A stretch of 64,000 nucleotides of DNA from Sorex araneus (taxonomy: Eukaryota; Chordata; Mammalia; Eulipotyphla; Soricidae), in assembly GCF_027595985.1 (NCBI RefSeq), contig NC_073308.1, positions 12,298,566 to 12,362,565 of the forward strand, written 5' to 3'. The stretch's first letter is position 1; the number at the start of each line of letters is the position of its first letter. Positions 34,806-45,515 of this stretch are shown here, in pieces. The position numbers were made by a program, and so were the translations under genes. A model generated the notes under the pieces. The model searched no databases. It worked only from the letters and a program-made list of their open reading frames with translations, and was not told the DNA's origin.

Positions 34806-36900
34806 TAGTGCAAGCAATGTGCTACTCTTCATCAATTTCCCATAGCGCTTGAATTTGTTCACTAGTCAGTGGTACAATAATTTCAGTAGGATTGCTCCCT
34901 ATTAATTGTCTAGTTCTTCTTCTTCCTTTGAAAATTATTTGAGATATTTTATTTACATAAGTAACCAATGTTTTACTAGACTTGTTATGTAAAAAACTTC
35001 ATTCCACAATATTAGTTCCTTGTGCCAAAACCCCAGTAGGAGAATGTGAAGTACATAATACTATCATATATAAACTTTCTGAAGAGTCAATTCTATCCAG
35101 CTGAACCTTATTAACAATTTCCTCAATTATTTCTAATTCTTTTTCAGCTGCTGGGCTAAGTTGTAATGGACTATTTAAAGAGGATCACCTTCCAATGTTT
35201 GAAACAAATTTTGTAGGGCATAGGTTGGAATACCCAAAAAAGGGCATAGCCAATTTATATATCCGAATAGTTTTTGTCTATATTTTTATAAACAAAATTT
35301 AGTTTGTATTTAAAGTTTTTCATTTATCTCTCAGAATTTGGACATTTTGAGGTGTAATTTTACTCTCCCATACAATTTGTCCCCAAAATTCCCAAGAAAC
35401 CTGACATTGAATTTTATCCCGTGCAGTTTTTAAACCCCATGATTCTAGTTCATAAGTTATAGCTTCATAAACTTTCTGCAAATTTATTTGCAGTGATTAG
35501 TGATTAGAATATCATCCATAAAGTGAATAATTTTATTTATTTATCTATTTTTAATTAGTGAATCACCGTGAGAGTACAGGGTACAGTTACAGATTTATAC
35601 ACTTTTGTGCTTATGCTTCCCTCATACAAAGTTCGGGAACCCATCCCTTCACCAGTGCCCATTCTCCACCACCAGTAAACCCAGCATCCCTCCCACCCTC
35701 CCCAATCCCATCTCCTCCCACCCCACCCTGCCACTGTGGCAGGGCATTCCCTTCTGTTCTCTCTCTCTCTCTCTAATTAGCTGTTGTGGTTTGCAATAAA
35801 GGTGTTGAGTGGCCACTGTGCTCAGTCTCTAGCCCTCATTCAGCCTGCAACACCCTTCCCCCCGCATGGCCTTCCACTACATTATAGTTGGTGATCCCTT
35901 CTCTGAGTTGCCCTTTCCCCAGAATGTGAGGCCAGCCTCCAAACCATGGAGTCAACCTCTTGGTACTTATTTCTACAATTCTTGGGTGTTAGTCTCCCAC
36001 TCTGTTATTCTATATACCACAGATGGGTGCAATCTTTCTATGTCTGTCTCTCTCTTTCTGACTCATTTCACTCAGCATGAAACTTTCCATGCCGATCCAC
36101 TTATATGCAAAATTCATGATTTCCTTTTTTTCTAACAGCTGCATAGTATTCCATTGTATAGATGTACCAAAGTTTCCTCAACCAGTCATCCGTTCTAGGG
36201 CATTCGGGTTTTTTCCAGATTCTGGCTATTGTAAACAGTGCTGCGATGAACATACATGTGCAGATGTCGTTTCGACTATACTTTTTTGCCTCTCTGGGAT
36301 ATATTCCCAGCAGTGGTATTGCTGGGTCAAATGGGAGCTCAAAATAAGTGAATAATTCTGACTTCAGGGTACTGTGTCCTAATTATATCCAATGGTTGAT
36401 TAACAAAATATTGACACATCCGTCGTGGGACTATTCATCATCCCTTGAGGTAAAAGAATCCAGTGATATCTCGTAGCAGGAGTTTCACTATTTAAAGAAG
36501 TCACAGTAAAAGCAAATTTTTCTCTATCCGCTTCTCTCAAAGGGATGGTATAGAAATAATCCTTTAGATCAATTATAGTAATATTCCATTGTTTTGGAAT
36601 AATGGCCAAATTAGGTAGGCCCATTTGCAAAGGGTCCATTGGTTCCATGCAGTCATTAACTTTTCTTAGATCACTTAACATTCGCCATTTATCAGTCTTT
36701 TTCTTGATAACAAATACTGGTGAATTCCAGGGACTGGAGCTAAAAACGATTTGTCCCAATTCAAACTGTTCTGTAACTAATTCAGTTAAAGTCTTAAGTT
36801 TTTCTTTTGTTAAGGGTCATTGCTCAACCCAAACAGGCTGAACCTTTTTCCAGACTATTGGGAGAGCAGTTCTTCGAGCAGCGGCCCAAATTAAAAAGGC
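34806..36900 (-). pseudogene. retroviral pol remnant (reverse transcriptase)
   Basis: The fingers/palm part is open at 36400-36759 with the WNSPVF-type and LPQG motifs. The YMDD catalytic box and the thumb/connection follow on the far side of the L1, below 35532, in a frame with stops. The L1 lies roughly one duplicated target site (12 bp) upstream of the YMDD codons. RNase H and integrase are missing. Confidence 0.88.
35533..36345 (-). mobile_element. L1 3' end inserted into the retroviral pol
   Basis: Reverse-oriented ORF2 end and 3' UTR. The direct repeat aagtgaataatt lies at 35521-35532 and 36346-36357. It is 5'-truncated. Its position shows that L1 was active after the retrovirus had fixed. 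Confidence 0.95.
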
Positions 36901-36904
36901 GATT

Positions 36905-37700
36905 GCTGAGACACCTCTTTTTCTTTAATGTACTTCACACAAGTTTTTGCAACAAATCTCGTCCCCATAGGGTGATAGCTATTGGAGCAATATATGGCTG
37001 GATGACTGCCGTGTATCCAGCAGGATCACCACAATGAAGAGGTTGCACACTCTGTTTAACATCAGTGACCACTCCCATACTAGAAAAAGTAACGTCCACA
37101 CACCGCTTTTGCCAAACCATAGGCCAATGGAGAGAGGCGATAAAATTACATCAGCACCTGAATCTAACATACCCTCCAGTTTTGTCCCATCCTTAAAGGT
37201 CATAACTAGAATAGGCTTATCATCAGTAATCTTTCTGCCCCAAATATTTCTGCATTAGTGCTTCCAAAATCACTTCTTCTTTTCATGCCTGTATTTTTTC
37301 CTAGTATACACGGAAGCAAAAGCAGTTGAGCAATATGTTCCCCTTTAAATATTCTGATATCCGCTTGAACAGTGGCTATAATTGAGATTTCATTCACAAA
37401 ATCACTGTCAATGAGTCCCACTTTTACGTTAACACCTCGCAAACTCATACTGCTTCTCCCTAGGATAAATTCTGCTGTTCCTTTTGGAAGGGGGCCATAA
37501 ACACCAGTTGGGATTTTATAAATTTTATTAGGAATCAGAAACAAATCCTGTAAAACTGAACTATCAGAGGCTACACTTCCTTCTGTTGCTCTCATAAGGT
37601 CAATATAAGACAGTTTTTTGCCAGTGTTCTTGGGTTTATTAATTATTATCATTGTAGGGGATGAAAAACTTTTGAATTTAATTTGAAGTTTTATTGACAA
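36905..37700 (-). pseudogene. retroviral dUTPase-protease remnant
   Basis: 37206-37700 is open and has dUTPase motifs: a GRSS box and a GLIDSDF-type box matching motif 3. 36979-37203 follows with the aspartic-protease active site DSGAD; the flap and C-terminal part lie in another frame. dUTPase ahead of protease is typical of betaretroviruses and some class II endogenous elements. Confidence 0.85.
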
Positions 37701-37734
37701 TTTCCTGTATTGTTGAAGGGGCCCCGGGTCGAGC

Positions 37735-39040
37735 CCCGACTCCCGTTTCCCAATGACTCATTAGCTTTCTAAATTTTTCTCTTTTCTAATGACATTTATT
37801 AGCCCAATGCTTCCCCTTCACACATCGTCTACAGATGCCTGGTTCTTTCCTTACACTCTCAGACTTAACACGAGAACAATCTCGTCTGAGATGTCCAAAG
37901 GCTCCGAGCCGTAACATTTTACCTGGTTTATTGTTTTAAAAGCAGCAGCTATTATTTGCACCTGATGGGTTGGTGTTCCGACTTCCCTACATACTTTAAT
38001 AAAATCATCTAAAGAGTTTTTTTCCCATTAGCTTAGCAGTTTGAATTGCCTTTTGGCAATCTGCTGTAGCATTTCCCACCACTAAAGTTAGCATAAGCAT
38101 TTCACGAAGGCCTTTGCCAGGTATAGCCTTTTCAAGAGCGTCCTGGAGTCTGGCAATAAAATCTGTTCATTTACTTCCTGAAAGATTTTTGTGAATGACA
38201 GTACATTTTGCAGAGGTTTCAAGATAACACCATGCCTTTAGACAGGTCTTATTAACAGCTTCTAAAATGTTTGCCTCCAAACGGACTTGTTCTTCCGCTA
38301 AAGCCCACTTGCCAGTGCCTAAAATCTGGCTCACAGTGATATCAACATGTTTTGGTGTTTGAATTCTAGCATATTTCCCAGCCTCTTCTTTCCACCAAGA
38401 TTTGAATTGTACATATTGAGAATTTTCTAACACTGCCTTTGCAAGAGTTTGCCAATCAAGTGAAATTACAGTATTAGCTTCTGCAAAATTTTCAAGAAGG
38501 GCTAGCACATAGTTAGAAGTAACACCATAGGTGGTCACAGCTTGCTTGAGCGAGGAAAGAAACTGAAAAGGAACAGGCCCATATTCCCCTGCCTGTCTTT
38601 TTCTTTGCTCATCAGGATTACAAACGACTGGAAAAGCCATAAACTGAGCAGGCTGTTGGCTCAATTTTGCCTTATATAAAGGAGCTTCAGATTTTTGCAT
38701 CAGAGAATGCAACTCAGGAGTAAGCTTAGAAGGGCAACACAGAGATTCCTCTTCCCTGTTTTTATATAAGCAAGGGGAAGGAGCTGCCAAAGGGTCAGGA
38801 TCAGTGATACCCTGTACAGCAGGCATTATCCTTCTTTCAGAAGGGCGGTGCATCTCAAGGCACTTCATTTGACTAACTGATTCATCTAATTTTTTATTAA
38901 CTTTTCTCAACTCTTGGGCGCTTACAATCTCTTTTGAAACTGAATTCTCTGTGTCTGACTCAGAAGCTGTCAGACTCAGAACAGGCAGGTGAATCATCAA
39001 TTTGATATGAATCACCAGATAATATAGATGCTGTCGGCTT
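37735..39040 (-). pseudogene. retroviral gag remnant (capsid and nucleocapsid)
   Basis: An open stretch below 39040 contains a betaretroviral-type capsid (the segment with PVPFQFLSSLKQAVTTYG, then a DWQTLAKAVL-type segment). Beyond 38167 the frame breaks. The nucleocapsid keeps one CCHC zinc knuckle (about 37810-37850), while the preceding knuckle has lost its cysteines. The open frame above 39040 on this strand is antisense to the collagen-like exons and is not gag. Confidence 0.82.
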
Positions 39041-39085
39041 AGCACAAAATTTAGGGGTTTCTTAACCCCTCTCCCCTCCCCCCAG

Positions 39086-39749
39086 GGCGAAAGTGGCCCT
39101 CCTGGGCCCATCAGCAAAGACAGGACCCCTGGGCCACTGGGACCTGCTGGGCCTGCAATTGCAGCCAGTCCTTCTGGTGAGGAGACAGACAAGGTGAGAG
39201 AAGGATGGGAGAGCCCCCCGGGGTGGGGGGATGGGTCCTTCCTCGTGTCCATTCCTGTGCGGGGAGACATGGGCACACCTGGCCACAAGGGGAGCAGAGG
39301 CGACAAGGGCGATGCGGTGAGTGGGGCCCAAACGGAGCAGAGGTGAGGATTGGGGGGAGGGCAGGCTGTCTCCCCGAGGTGGGGACGCTCATTCCTGTGG
39401 GGGCGCATCTGCACCCCCTGCCCGTCTCCAGGTACCCCAGGGCAGAAGGGAGGAGTTGATCAGGTCAGCCTGGAGCAGTGGGCGAGAAGGTGAGATTGTG
39501 GGTGGGGCAGCGACAGAGACTTTCCAGGTCGGCTGTGTGGGTGGGCGGGGCTTGTCTGGGTGGGCGGAGCTTCTGTTGGGCGGGGCTTTGCAAAGAAGGT
39601 TTCTGTGGAGTGGGCGGGCCGTGCTGGAAACCCACCCTCATTGGAGCTGCCTGTCCTGGGGAACCCCTCCGGGCCCTCCCTTTGCTTCCTGCAGGGTGAA
39701 TCTGGACACACTGGAGACTCGGTACCCCCCAGGAACCCCTGGAAGTGCT
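39086..39749 (+). pseudogene. fibrillar-collagen-type exon cluster, broken
   Basis: Collagen helix exons are multiples of 9 bp, classically 54 or 108. Here 39086-39193 is exactly 108 bp with acceptor and gtgaga donor and twelve triplets starting GESGPPGP, but five of the twelve glycine positions are replaced. 39263-39316 is exactly 54 bp with six perfect Gly-X-Y triplets (GDMGTPGHKGSRGDKGDA) and a gtgagt donor, but its acceptor AG has become GG. 39432-39489 begins after an acceptor one base short of a glycine codon. 39695-39749 is 55 bp, one base over 54, so frameshifted. A further GETG-starting piece follows at about 40028. Substituted glycines, a lost acceptor and frameshifts mark a pseudogene or dead gene segment. 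The chain type is not determined. Confidence 0.72.
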
Positions 39750-40369
39750 GTGAGTGAGCGTGCGATCTGAAACCCACATTATGCTCAAGGAATCCCCCAC
39801 CCCTGGGTGTCTCTGGACCGAATTTTGATCCATGGCACCACACGTGCCCCACTCACAAGTATGGCCCTGGTGGCCCTCAGCACCTCACGGCCTGAGCAAC
39901 CAACTCTCACCAGGAGGGGCCCCCAAACCTCTGAATACTGCTTACTAAGTTGACCCCTTCCCCCAAACAAACGACGCTGGTGGGGGACACCAGAACCTGG
40001 GTTCCCCTGAGCCCCTGTGTCCCCCAGGAGAAACTGGCCTCATGGTCCAGGGAGAAGCCAGGAAGCTGGTACAGCTCCTTCCTTCTGACGAGGGTAGAAG
40101 GTCAGTCGCGGTGTTGGGACGCAGGCGGGCTGGGAGAAGAGAGGTTGGCTCGTGGGAGACAGCGGGGGACCCACAGGTATAGTGGGAGTTTGGGGGACGT
40201 GCGTGCTGGAAGGACCCACAGGTCTCCCGGGGACAAGGTGAAGCCTGACTGAGACCTCAGCACTGACTGCGGTCAGTGACTGGGAGAACAGGGACGAGTG
40301 TGCCAGGGCAGGAACAGACTCTGCAGAAGGTCAGAATCGAGAGAGGCTCAACTGGATTTTTAGAAATTC

Positions 40370-40626
40370 GGGGCTGGAATGATTACACAGCGGGTGGGGC
40401 TTTTGCCTTGCACGTGGCCGACCCGGGATTGATTTCTCCCTCCACCTCAGAGAGCCCAGCAAGCTACCGAGAGTATCCCGCCCACACAGCAGAGCCTGGC
40501 TAGCTACCCATGGCGTAATCAGTATGCCAAGAGCAGTAACAACAAATCTCACAATAGAGACGTTACTGGTGCCCTCTCGAACAAATTGATGAACAACAGG
40601 ACAGCAGAGCTACAGTGCTACAGTGG
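40370..40626 (+). mobile_element. SOR SINE with RTE-type tail
   Basis: Head ggggctggaatgattacaca, middle gctagctacccatggcgtaa, tail caatagagacgttactggtg and ctacagtg repeats. Confidence 0.92.
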
Positions 40627-40649
40627 GGGGTGTATGTGTATGAAGGAAG

Positions 40650-40828
40650 ATAGCTTTCTTTTTCCTTTTCCTTTTAGGACTACACCCAGCGATGTTCAGG
40701 ACTGACTGCTGTCTCAACACCCTGGAATTACTCCTGGCTGTGCTCAGAGGAACGCTACGGGATACTAGGAGTCGAACCCGGGTTGGCTGTGTGCAAGGCC
40801 CACACCTTCCCCACTGTACCCATACTCA
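40650..40828 (-). mobile_element. A-tailed SINE
   Basis: Reverse copy: ttaggactacacccagcgat through to gagtcgaacccgggttggct. Confidence 0.85.
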
Positions 40829-40829
40829 G

Positions 40830-40935
40830 TCAGGGGACCACTGGAAACGGCCCACAGCGCCATCTGGTGCCTATTCTGTGGAACTGCCACAGCCTGACTT
40901 TCCCATGGTAAAGATTTCCAGCCCTTTTCTTTGCC
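40830..40935 (+). repeat. short repeated module, copy 1, with CTCF-like core
   Basis: Shared words are ggaaacg-cccaca, a gccat-tggtg core, and gaagatttccagcccttt-like text before cttcagtg. The core read on the minus strand, GGCACCAGATGGCGC (40857-40871), fits the CTCF core. Confidence 0.6.
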
Positions 40936-41014
40936 TCAGTGTTAAGTGATGGGGTCATGAAGGGTCAAGCACCCAGCCTAGGGTCATGGATCAAATACTG
41001 AACCAGAAGGCCCT

Positions 41015-41160
41015 TGCCTTGAAAAGGGCCTGGGGAGGGACGGAAACGCCCCACAGTGCCATATCCTGGCGGTTAGGCAGAACTCACCTTGCCCGAGTTT
41101 CCCACCCTGAAGATTTCCAGCCCTTGAGTTTGCTTCAATGCTTCAAGGTCATGGAGCATC
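41015..41160 (+). repeat. short repeated module, copy 2
   Basis: Collinear with copy 1: gggacggaaacgccccaca, tttcccaccctgaagatttc, cagcccttgag, tgcttcaatg. The CTCF-like core here is disrupted. Confidence 0.6.
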
Positions 41161-41165
41161 AGGCA

Positions 41166-41335
41166 CACAGTCTGGGGCAATAGTGGGATAACCGTGGGTA
41201 AGGCCCTTGCCTTGCATCGGTTTGGAACTCTTGCACCCCATAGGGTCCCCTGAGCAGCCACAGGAATAGCTAATGATTGGTGGGAGCAACCCCTGAGCAC
41301 TGCTCTGTGTGGCTCCCCCAACCAGGTGATTGCCA
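41166..41335 (+). mobile_element. diverged A-tailed SINE
   Basis: aaggcccttgccttgcatcg, catagggtcccctgagcagc and caacccctgagcactgctct. Confidence 0.7.
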
Positions 41336-41799
41336 CCCTACAGAGCCCCCCACACTGGCCGGCCCCACAAGCGTCTCTGGGGTTTTATTTGGGTGTTCAG
41401 GATTTGCTGTTCCTAGTGGGGTTTGGGGGAACATAAAGAAAAGAGATGCTCATCCCCTCCCCACCCACCATACTGACTCTCTGGGCAAGTGAAACTGGGT
41501 TCTTTATTGAGGAGGGGTGTCAGTGGCCAGAGCAGAACTTCTGTGGGCGCTCAGGGTCCCTACATAGTGCCGGGAATTGACTGTGTCGAGCACAAAGCAT
41601 CGCCTCCCCCGTATGCTGTCTCGAAGAACCCCATCTGAAAGGTTTCCTGTCTTGGTCACCCCCATACCTCATCACCTCACAGTTCAATAAATGCCCTTTC
41701 CTGTTCTAGGTGTAGGTGGCAAAGGTCGAAACAAGATTCAGCTCTGTACCCTGGGCCTGGGGTGAAGGAACCAGCTGACGATGAAACTGAGGTCATGGG

Positions 41800-41950
41800 T
41801 TTTTGTTTGCTAGTTTCTGTTTGGGGGCCACACCTGGGAATGTTCCGGGGTGACTCCTGGCTATTCCTTCATGAATTACTCCTGTAGGTGCTCAGGGAAC
41901 GCTGTGGGGGTGACTAGGTGGGCACCCGGGTTAACTGCTGCGAGGGGGGC
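41800..41950 (-). mobile_element. A-tailed SINE
   Basis: gggggccacacctgggaatg, gtgactcctggctattcct, gtgctcagggaacgctgtgg; the head end is diverged. Confidence 0.75.
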
Positions 41951-41989
41951 GCTTTTCTACCCACTTTTCTCCCGCTCTCTTGCCTGAGT

Positions 41990-42105
41990 CTTGATCCTTA
42001 ATCATTGAAGCCAAACCCAGCGCTGGAAATCTTCCCTGTAACCCCAGACGAGGCACTTCCTCTCTTCGCCACAAGATGGCGATGTGGGGCGTTTCCGTCC
42101 CTGTC
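41990..42105 (-). repeat. short repeated module, copy 3 (inverted)
   Basis: Inverse of copies 1 and 2: cattgaagccaaaccca, ctggaaatcttccctgta, and gccacaagatggcgatg (42068-42084), a CTCF-like core, ending ggggcgtttccgtccct. Confidence 0.6.
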
Positions 42106-42244
42106 CCAGAACAATTCTCCCAGGATTGTCCACCCCTGCTCCTGACCTTCCTCCAGAACCTGCTGAAGCTCCCCGGACCGTACGAGCTCTTCGTTGAGGG
42201 ACCCCCGATCCTCGCCGACCTCTGCAGCCCCCCAACTGTCACAC

Positions 42245-42390
42245 TGCTCACAGTGCTCTGGCTTTATTTGGGGGTGGCCACAGCAGAGCTAAAGGTGTGG
42301 GGGGTTCAAGGCTTCCTATGATGTGGGGGATTGAACCCAGGTGCGCTGAGGCAAGGCAAGAGCCTGCCCACATTCCTGACCCCTTTTCTT
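42245..42390 (-). mobile_element. decayed A-tailed SINE
   Basis: tttgggggtggccacagcag and gggattgaacccaggtgcgc. Confidence 0.55.
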
Positions 42391-42449
42391 GACCCTTTTT
42401 TGAAGGTTTCCCATCACGGTCATCCTCACACCTTTTCCCCCTCCGTACA

Positions 42450-42625
42450 TTTCCTTTTTTGCTTTTTGGGGTCACACCCAGCGTTGCTCAGGGTTACTCC
42501 TGGCCTGCACTCAGGAATGATTCCCAGCAGTGCTCAGGGATGCTATGGGATTCTGGGGATCGAACCCAGGTGGGCCGCGTGCACGGCAAACAGCCTCCCC
42601 GCTGTACTCTAGCTCCAGCACCCCA
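42450..42625 (-). mobile_element. A-tailed SINE
   Basis: Nearly complete reverse copy: ggggtcacacccagcgttgc through to gatcgaacccaggtgggcc and a head ending ctagctccagca. Confidence 0.92.
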
Positions 42626-42964
42626 CTCTGTACATTTTGAAGGACCCCCAAACACTCTCACTCCCTGCCAGAGTTTTGGGGATTCCCACAGATTTCAGAT
42701 GTTCTAAACATTGTGCTTGCCCCTGTTCGCCGCAGTGGAGGGGTGTGTGGGGAAATTTCAGTCTGGTAACCCCCGGGTTTTGGGGTGAAGTCGGGGGGAT
42801 TGTTTAAGAATGAATGTCCAGCATCAGCACATGGAGATAGAGCACAGATACATCCAAAGTGCTCGAAGGATTTTTCCAAAAGTTTGTTCGGGGGTTCAGT
42901 GGTTCCTCCAATGGAGGGGGGTGGGAGAACGACTTGGAGCTCCCCCTGAATCTTCCACCCCAGA

Positions 42965-43074
42965 GTTCCTTCCTTCCTTCCTTCCTTCCTTCCTTCCTTC
43001 CTTCCTTCCTTCCTTCCTTCCTTCCTTCCTTCCTTCCTTCCTTCCTTCCTTCCTTCCTTCCTTTTTCTACCTAC

Positions 43075-43166
<92 letters not shown>

Positions 43167-43445
43167 TCCTTTCCTTCTTCCTTCCTTCCTTCTTGCTCTC
43201 TTGCTTTTCTTTTATTTTCTTTCTTTCTCTCTTTCTTTTTTGCTTTTTTCTTTCCTTCCCTTCTTCCTTTCTTCCTTCTCTCTCTTTTCTGTCTCTTTTT
43301 TGAGTCCTGTTCTTTCTTGCTTACTTGCTTGCTCACTTTCTTTCTTCCTTTCTTCTCTCTTTCTCTCTCTTTCTTCTTTCCTCCCTTCCTTTCTCTCTTC
43401 ATTCTTTCTCTCTGTCTATCTTACTTTTGAATCTTTCTCTTTTTC

Positions 43446-43541
<96 letters not shown>

Positions 43542-43560
43542 TTCTTATGTCTTTCTTTCT
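42965..43560. repeat. long pyrimidine microsatellite, (CCTT)n and (CTTT)n
   Basis: Pure cctt units at about 42968-43062, pure cttt units at 43075-43170 and 43440-43540, with mixed pyrimidine words between. All long frames across it (poly-Ser/Phe/Leu on plus, Lys/Arg/Glu on minus) are artefacts. Confidence 0.98.
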
Positions 43561-43725
43561 TGGCTTTTGGGGTCACACTCTGTGATGCTCAGGGGTTACT
43601 CCCAGTTCTGCACTCAGGAATCACTTCTGGTGGTGCTCGGGAGACCATATGGAATGCCAAGCGTCAAACCCAGGTCACCTGCGTACAAGGCAACTGCCCT
43701 CCCTGCTGTCTATCACTCAGAGCTG
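43561..43725 (-). mobile_element. A-tailed SINE beside the pyrimidine tract
   Basis: ggcttttggggtcacactct through to cgtcaaacccaggtcacctg. The T/C-rich side of this SINE borders the microsatellite, which probably grew from its tail. Confidence 0.88.
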
Positions 43726-44055
43726 ACCTGCTCCCTTTCATTGCAGATCCTTGCACCCCAAGCTTTCAGAGTACTTGATCTTAATCTCCCCTTTATCCTT
43801 CATCAGTAGAGGACAGAGAGAAATAACTGGACTGGGGCTTTTTGTTCTCCAGGGAGAGGGGAAGGGGCACCCTCAGACATGCAGGGAGATGGGGTACGGG
43901 TAAGTCCATCACAGCAAACCTTAAATAACAGGGTTCAGGACAGGGAGATTGGAGAGCCTGGCAGGTGTTTTGATGTTTGTGACCGACCTGGGCTCTCACA
44001 CCCTTTCTAGTTCCTTGAGACCCCTGGAGCGGGGAAAGTCTATTTCGAGACCCCC

Positions 44056-44330
44056 GAGTCACTGTATCACTGTATCGCTGTCATCCTATTGATCATGGAT
44101 TTTCTCGAGCAGTCTCCATTCATCCTAGCCCTGAGATTTTAGCATCTTCTCTTTTCTCATTCTTGCCAGCAGTACCGCATTGGAGGCTCTTTCAGGGAAA
44201 GGGGAATGAGACCCATCATTGCTACTGTATTTGGCATATTGAATACACCACAGTGAGCTTGCCAGGCTTTGCCATGCGGGCAGGATGCTCTTGGTACCCT
44301 GACAGGTTCTCTGAGAGGGAGAACTAGGGT
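44056..44330 (-). mobile_element. SOR SINE, long variant with RTE-like internal segment
   Basis: Starts with the tail complement (cactgtatcactgtatcgct), then ctccattcatcctagccc and an extra ~90 bp absent from ordinary SOR copies, then the usual middle (ggcatattgaatacacc) and head side (ggttctctgagaggga). Confidence 0.7.
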
Positions 44331-44750
44331 ATAAGAGGTTACTTCTGGGAGCTTTCTTTTGTAGTCTCTGGATCTTGGCTGTTGATGGGATGACATGGCG
44401 CCAGGGGCAGTTTGTGGTTGTGGCTGCCAAGCTACTGGAAAATGGGGGATCTGGGTGGAGGAGGTCCAGTCCCGATCTGAGCAGGCTTGGAGATCTCAGT
44501 CGTGAGTCACACACACCTGAGTTCTTCTGCCGATTCATTCATGCGTAAGGCTCACCGGAATGTGTCAAGAGGGGCCTTGACCATGGCTATGACTGGGTTC
44601 CATAGGTCTTTGGCTGTCGGGGCTCTGCTCAGGGTGGGGAGGGAAAGTTAGTCCGCTCCCCTCCAAGGGACCCTGGTGAAGACAGCCAGACATGGGGGCG
44701 CGAGACTCTGCCAAGACCCCCAAATGCCTAAATAAAATAAGGAAGCCAAA
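44331..44750 (+). repeat. GC-rich repeat module, probably L1 5' region
   Basis: tctctggatcttggctgttg, gtggctgccaagctactgga, gatctcagtcgtgagtcac. Related text occurs at 47330-47990 and inversely at 15640-16260. Family assignment is inferred. Confidence 0.4.
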
Positions 44751-44772
44751 ACCACTTTGGCAAGTTCCTGTA

Positions 44773-44852
44773 GTAGTCCGGGGAGATGGTGCAGTTCAGA
44801 CTCTTGATCTCTAATTCCCAGCACCGTTTGCTGTGGCCAAAAGGAAACAACC
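44773..44852 (+). mobile_element. SINE fragment
   Basis: gtccggggagatggtgcagt and ctctaattcccagcaccg, then a short A-rich end. Confidence 0.5.
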
Positions 44853-44873
44853 TTAATTTAAAAAATAATGAAG

Positions 44874-45062
44874 GGCTGGAGTGATATCACAGTGAGGTAT
44901 AGTGACTTGCACGCTGCAGACGTGTCATCCAATAAGGTCCTCCTGACATCACACATGGTTCCCCCCTGGACTGCCAGGAATAATTTCTGAGGAAGAGCCA
45001 GGAGTAAGCCCTGAGCACTACTGGGTGTGGCCCAGAAATAAAAAATAAAATTAAAAATATTT
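44874..45062 (+). mobile_element. A-tailed SINE
   Basis: agggctggagtgatatcaca, gagccaggagtaagccctga, gtgtggcccagaaataaaa. Confidence 0.85.
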
Positions 45063-45135
45063 TAGAAAGCATGCACATACACACACGCAACACACACACA
45101 CACACACACAGATGCAGGGTTAAATGCACACGGCC

Positions 45136-45312
45136 AAGGGTGGGCAGAATAGTACAGTAAGTAAAGCACTGACCTTGCATGCTGCTGACCAGAGTTTGAT
45201 CCCCAACATCCCAAGGGTCCCCTGAGCATCTCCAGGATTGATTCCTGAGTGCAGAGCCAGGGGTGACCTTTGAGCAATGCCAAGTGTGCCACCCTCAACC
45301 ACAACAAAAGCC
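45136..45312 (+). mobile_element. A-tailed SINE
   Basis: Head diverged; body clear: gtttgatccccaacatccca, gattcctgagtgcagagcca. A (CA)n patch at 45080-45110 lies just upstream. Confidence 0.8.
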
Positions 45313-45351
45313 TATTAATTTCATGACTTATTACCTCAGTTTTTAGCTGTT

Positions 45352-45515
45352 CGGGCCAGAGCCATAGTTCAGCTTGGGACGCATTTGCCTTGCATGTGGT
45401 CCACCTGGGTTTGATCCTCTGCACCCCACATGGTCCCCCAGTCTGCCAGAAGCGATCTGTGCCCAGAACCAAGAGTAAGTCCTGAGCATGGCCAGGTGAG
45501 GCCCCCAAACAGTAC
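45352..45515 (+). mobile_element. A-tailed SINE
   Basis: catttgccttgcatgtggtc, gggtttgatcctctgcaccc, gagtaagtcctgagcatgg. Confidence 0.8.

Larger units (their letters stand above)
34806..39060 (-). mobile_element. betaretrovirus-like (class II) endogenous retrovirus, no LTRs or env, split by an L1
   Basis: Gene order on the minus strand is gag, dUTPase-protease, reverse transcriptase, as in betaretroviruses, where the dUTPase precedes the protease. The gag end stops abruptly at about 39060 beside the collagen-like exons. The pol end stops at 34806 beside a SINE. No LTR, primer-binding site or env is visible. Stops and frameshifts occur in every gene and an 813-bp L1 sits in pol, so the provirus is defective. 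Confidence 0.88.

Noticed and set aside
39060-39414. Apparent N-terminal extension of the retroviral gag frame
   Set aside because: This part is antisense to collagen-type exons with their own splice signals; gag similarity begins only below about 39040.
42810-43809. Very long plus-strand frames rich in Ser/Phe/Leu and long minus-strand Lys/Arg/Glu frames
   Set aside because: They are produced by the CCTT/CTTT microsatellite and read into a SINE; no gene.
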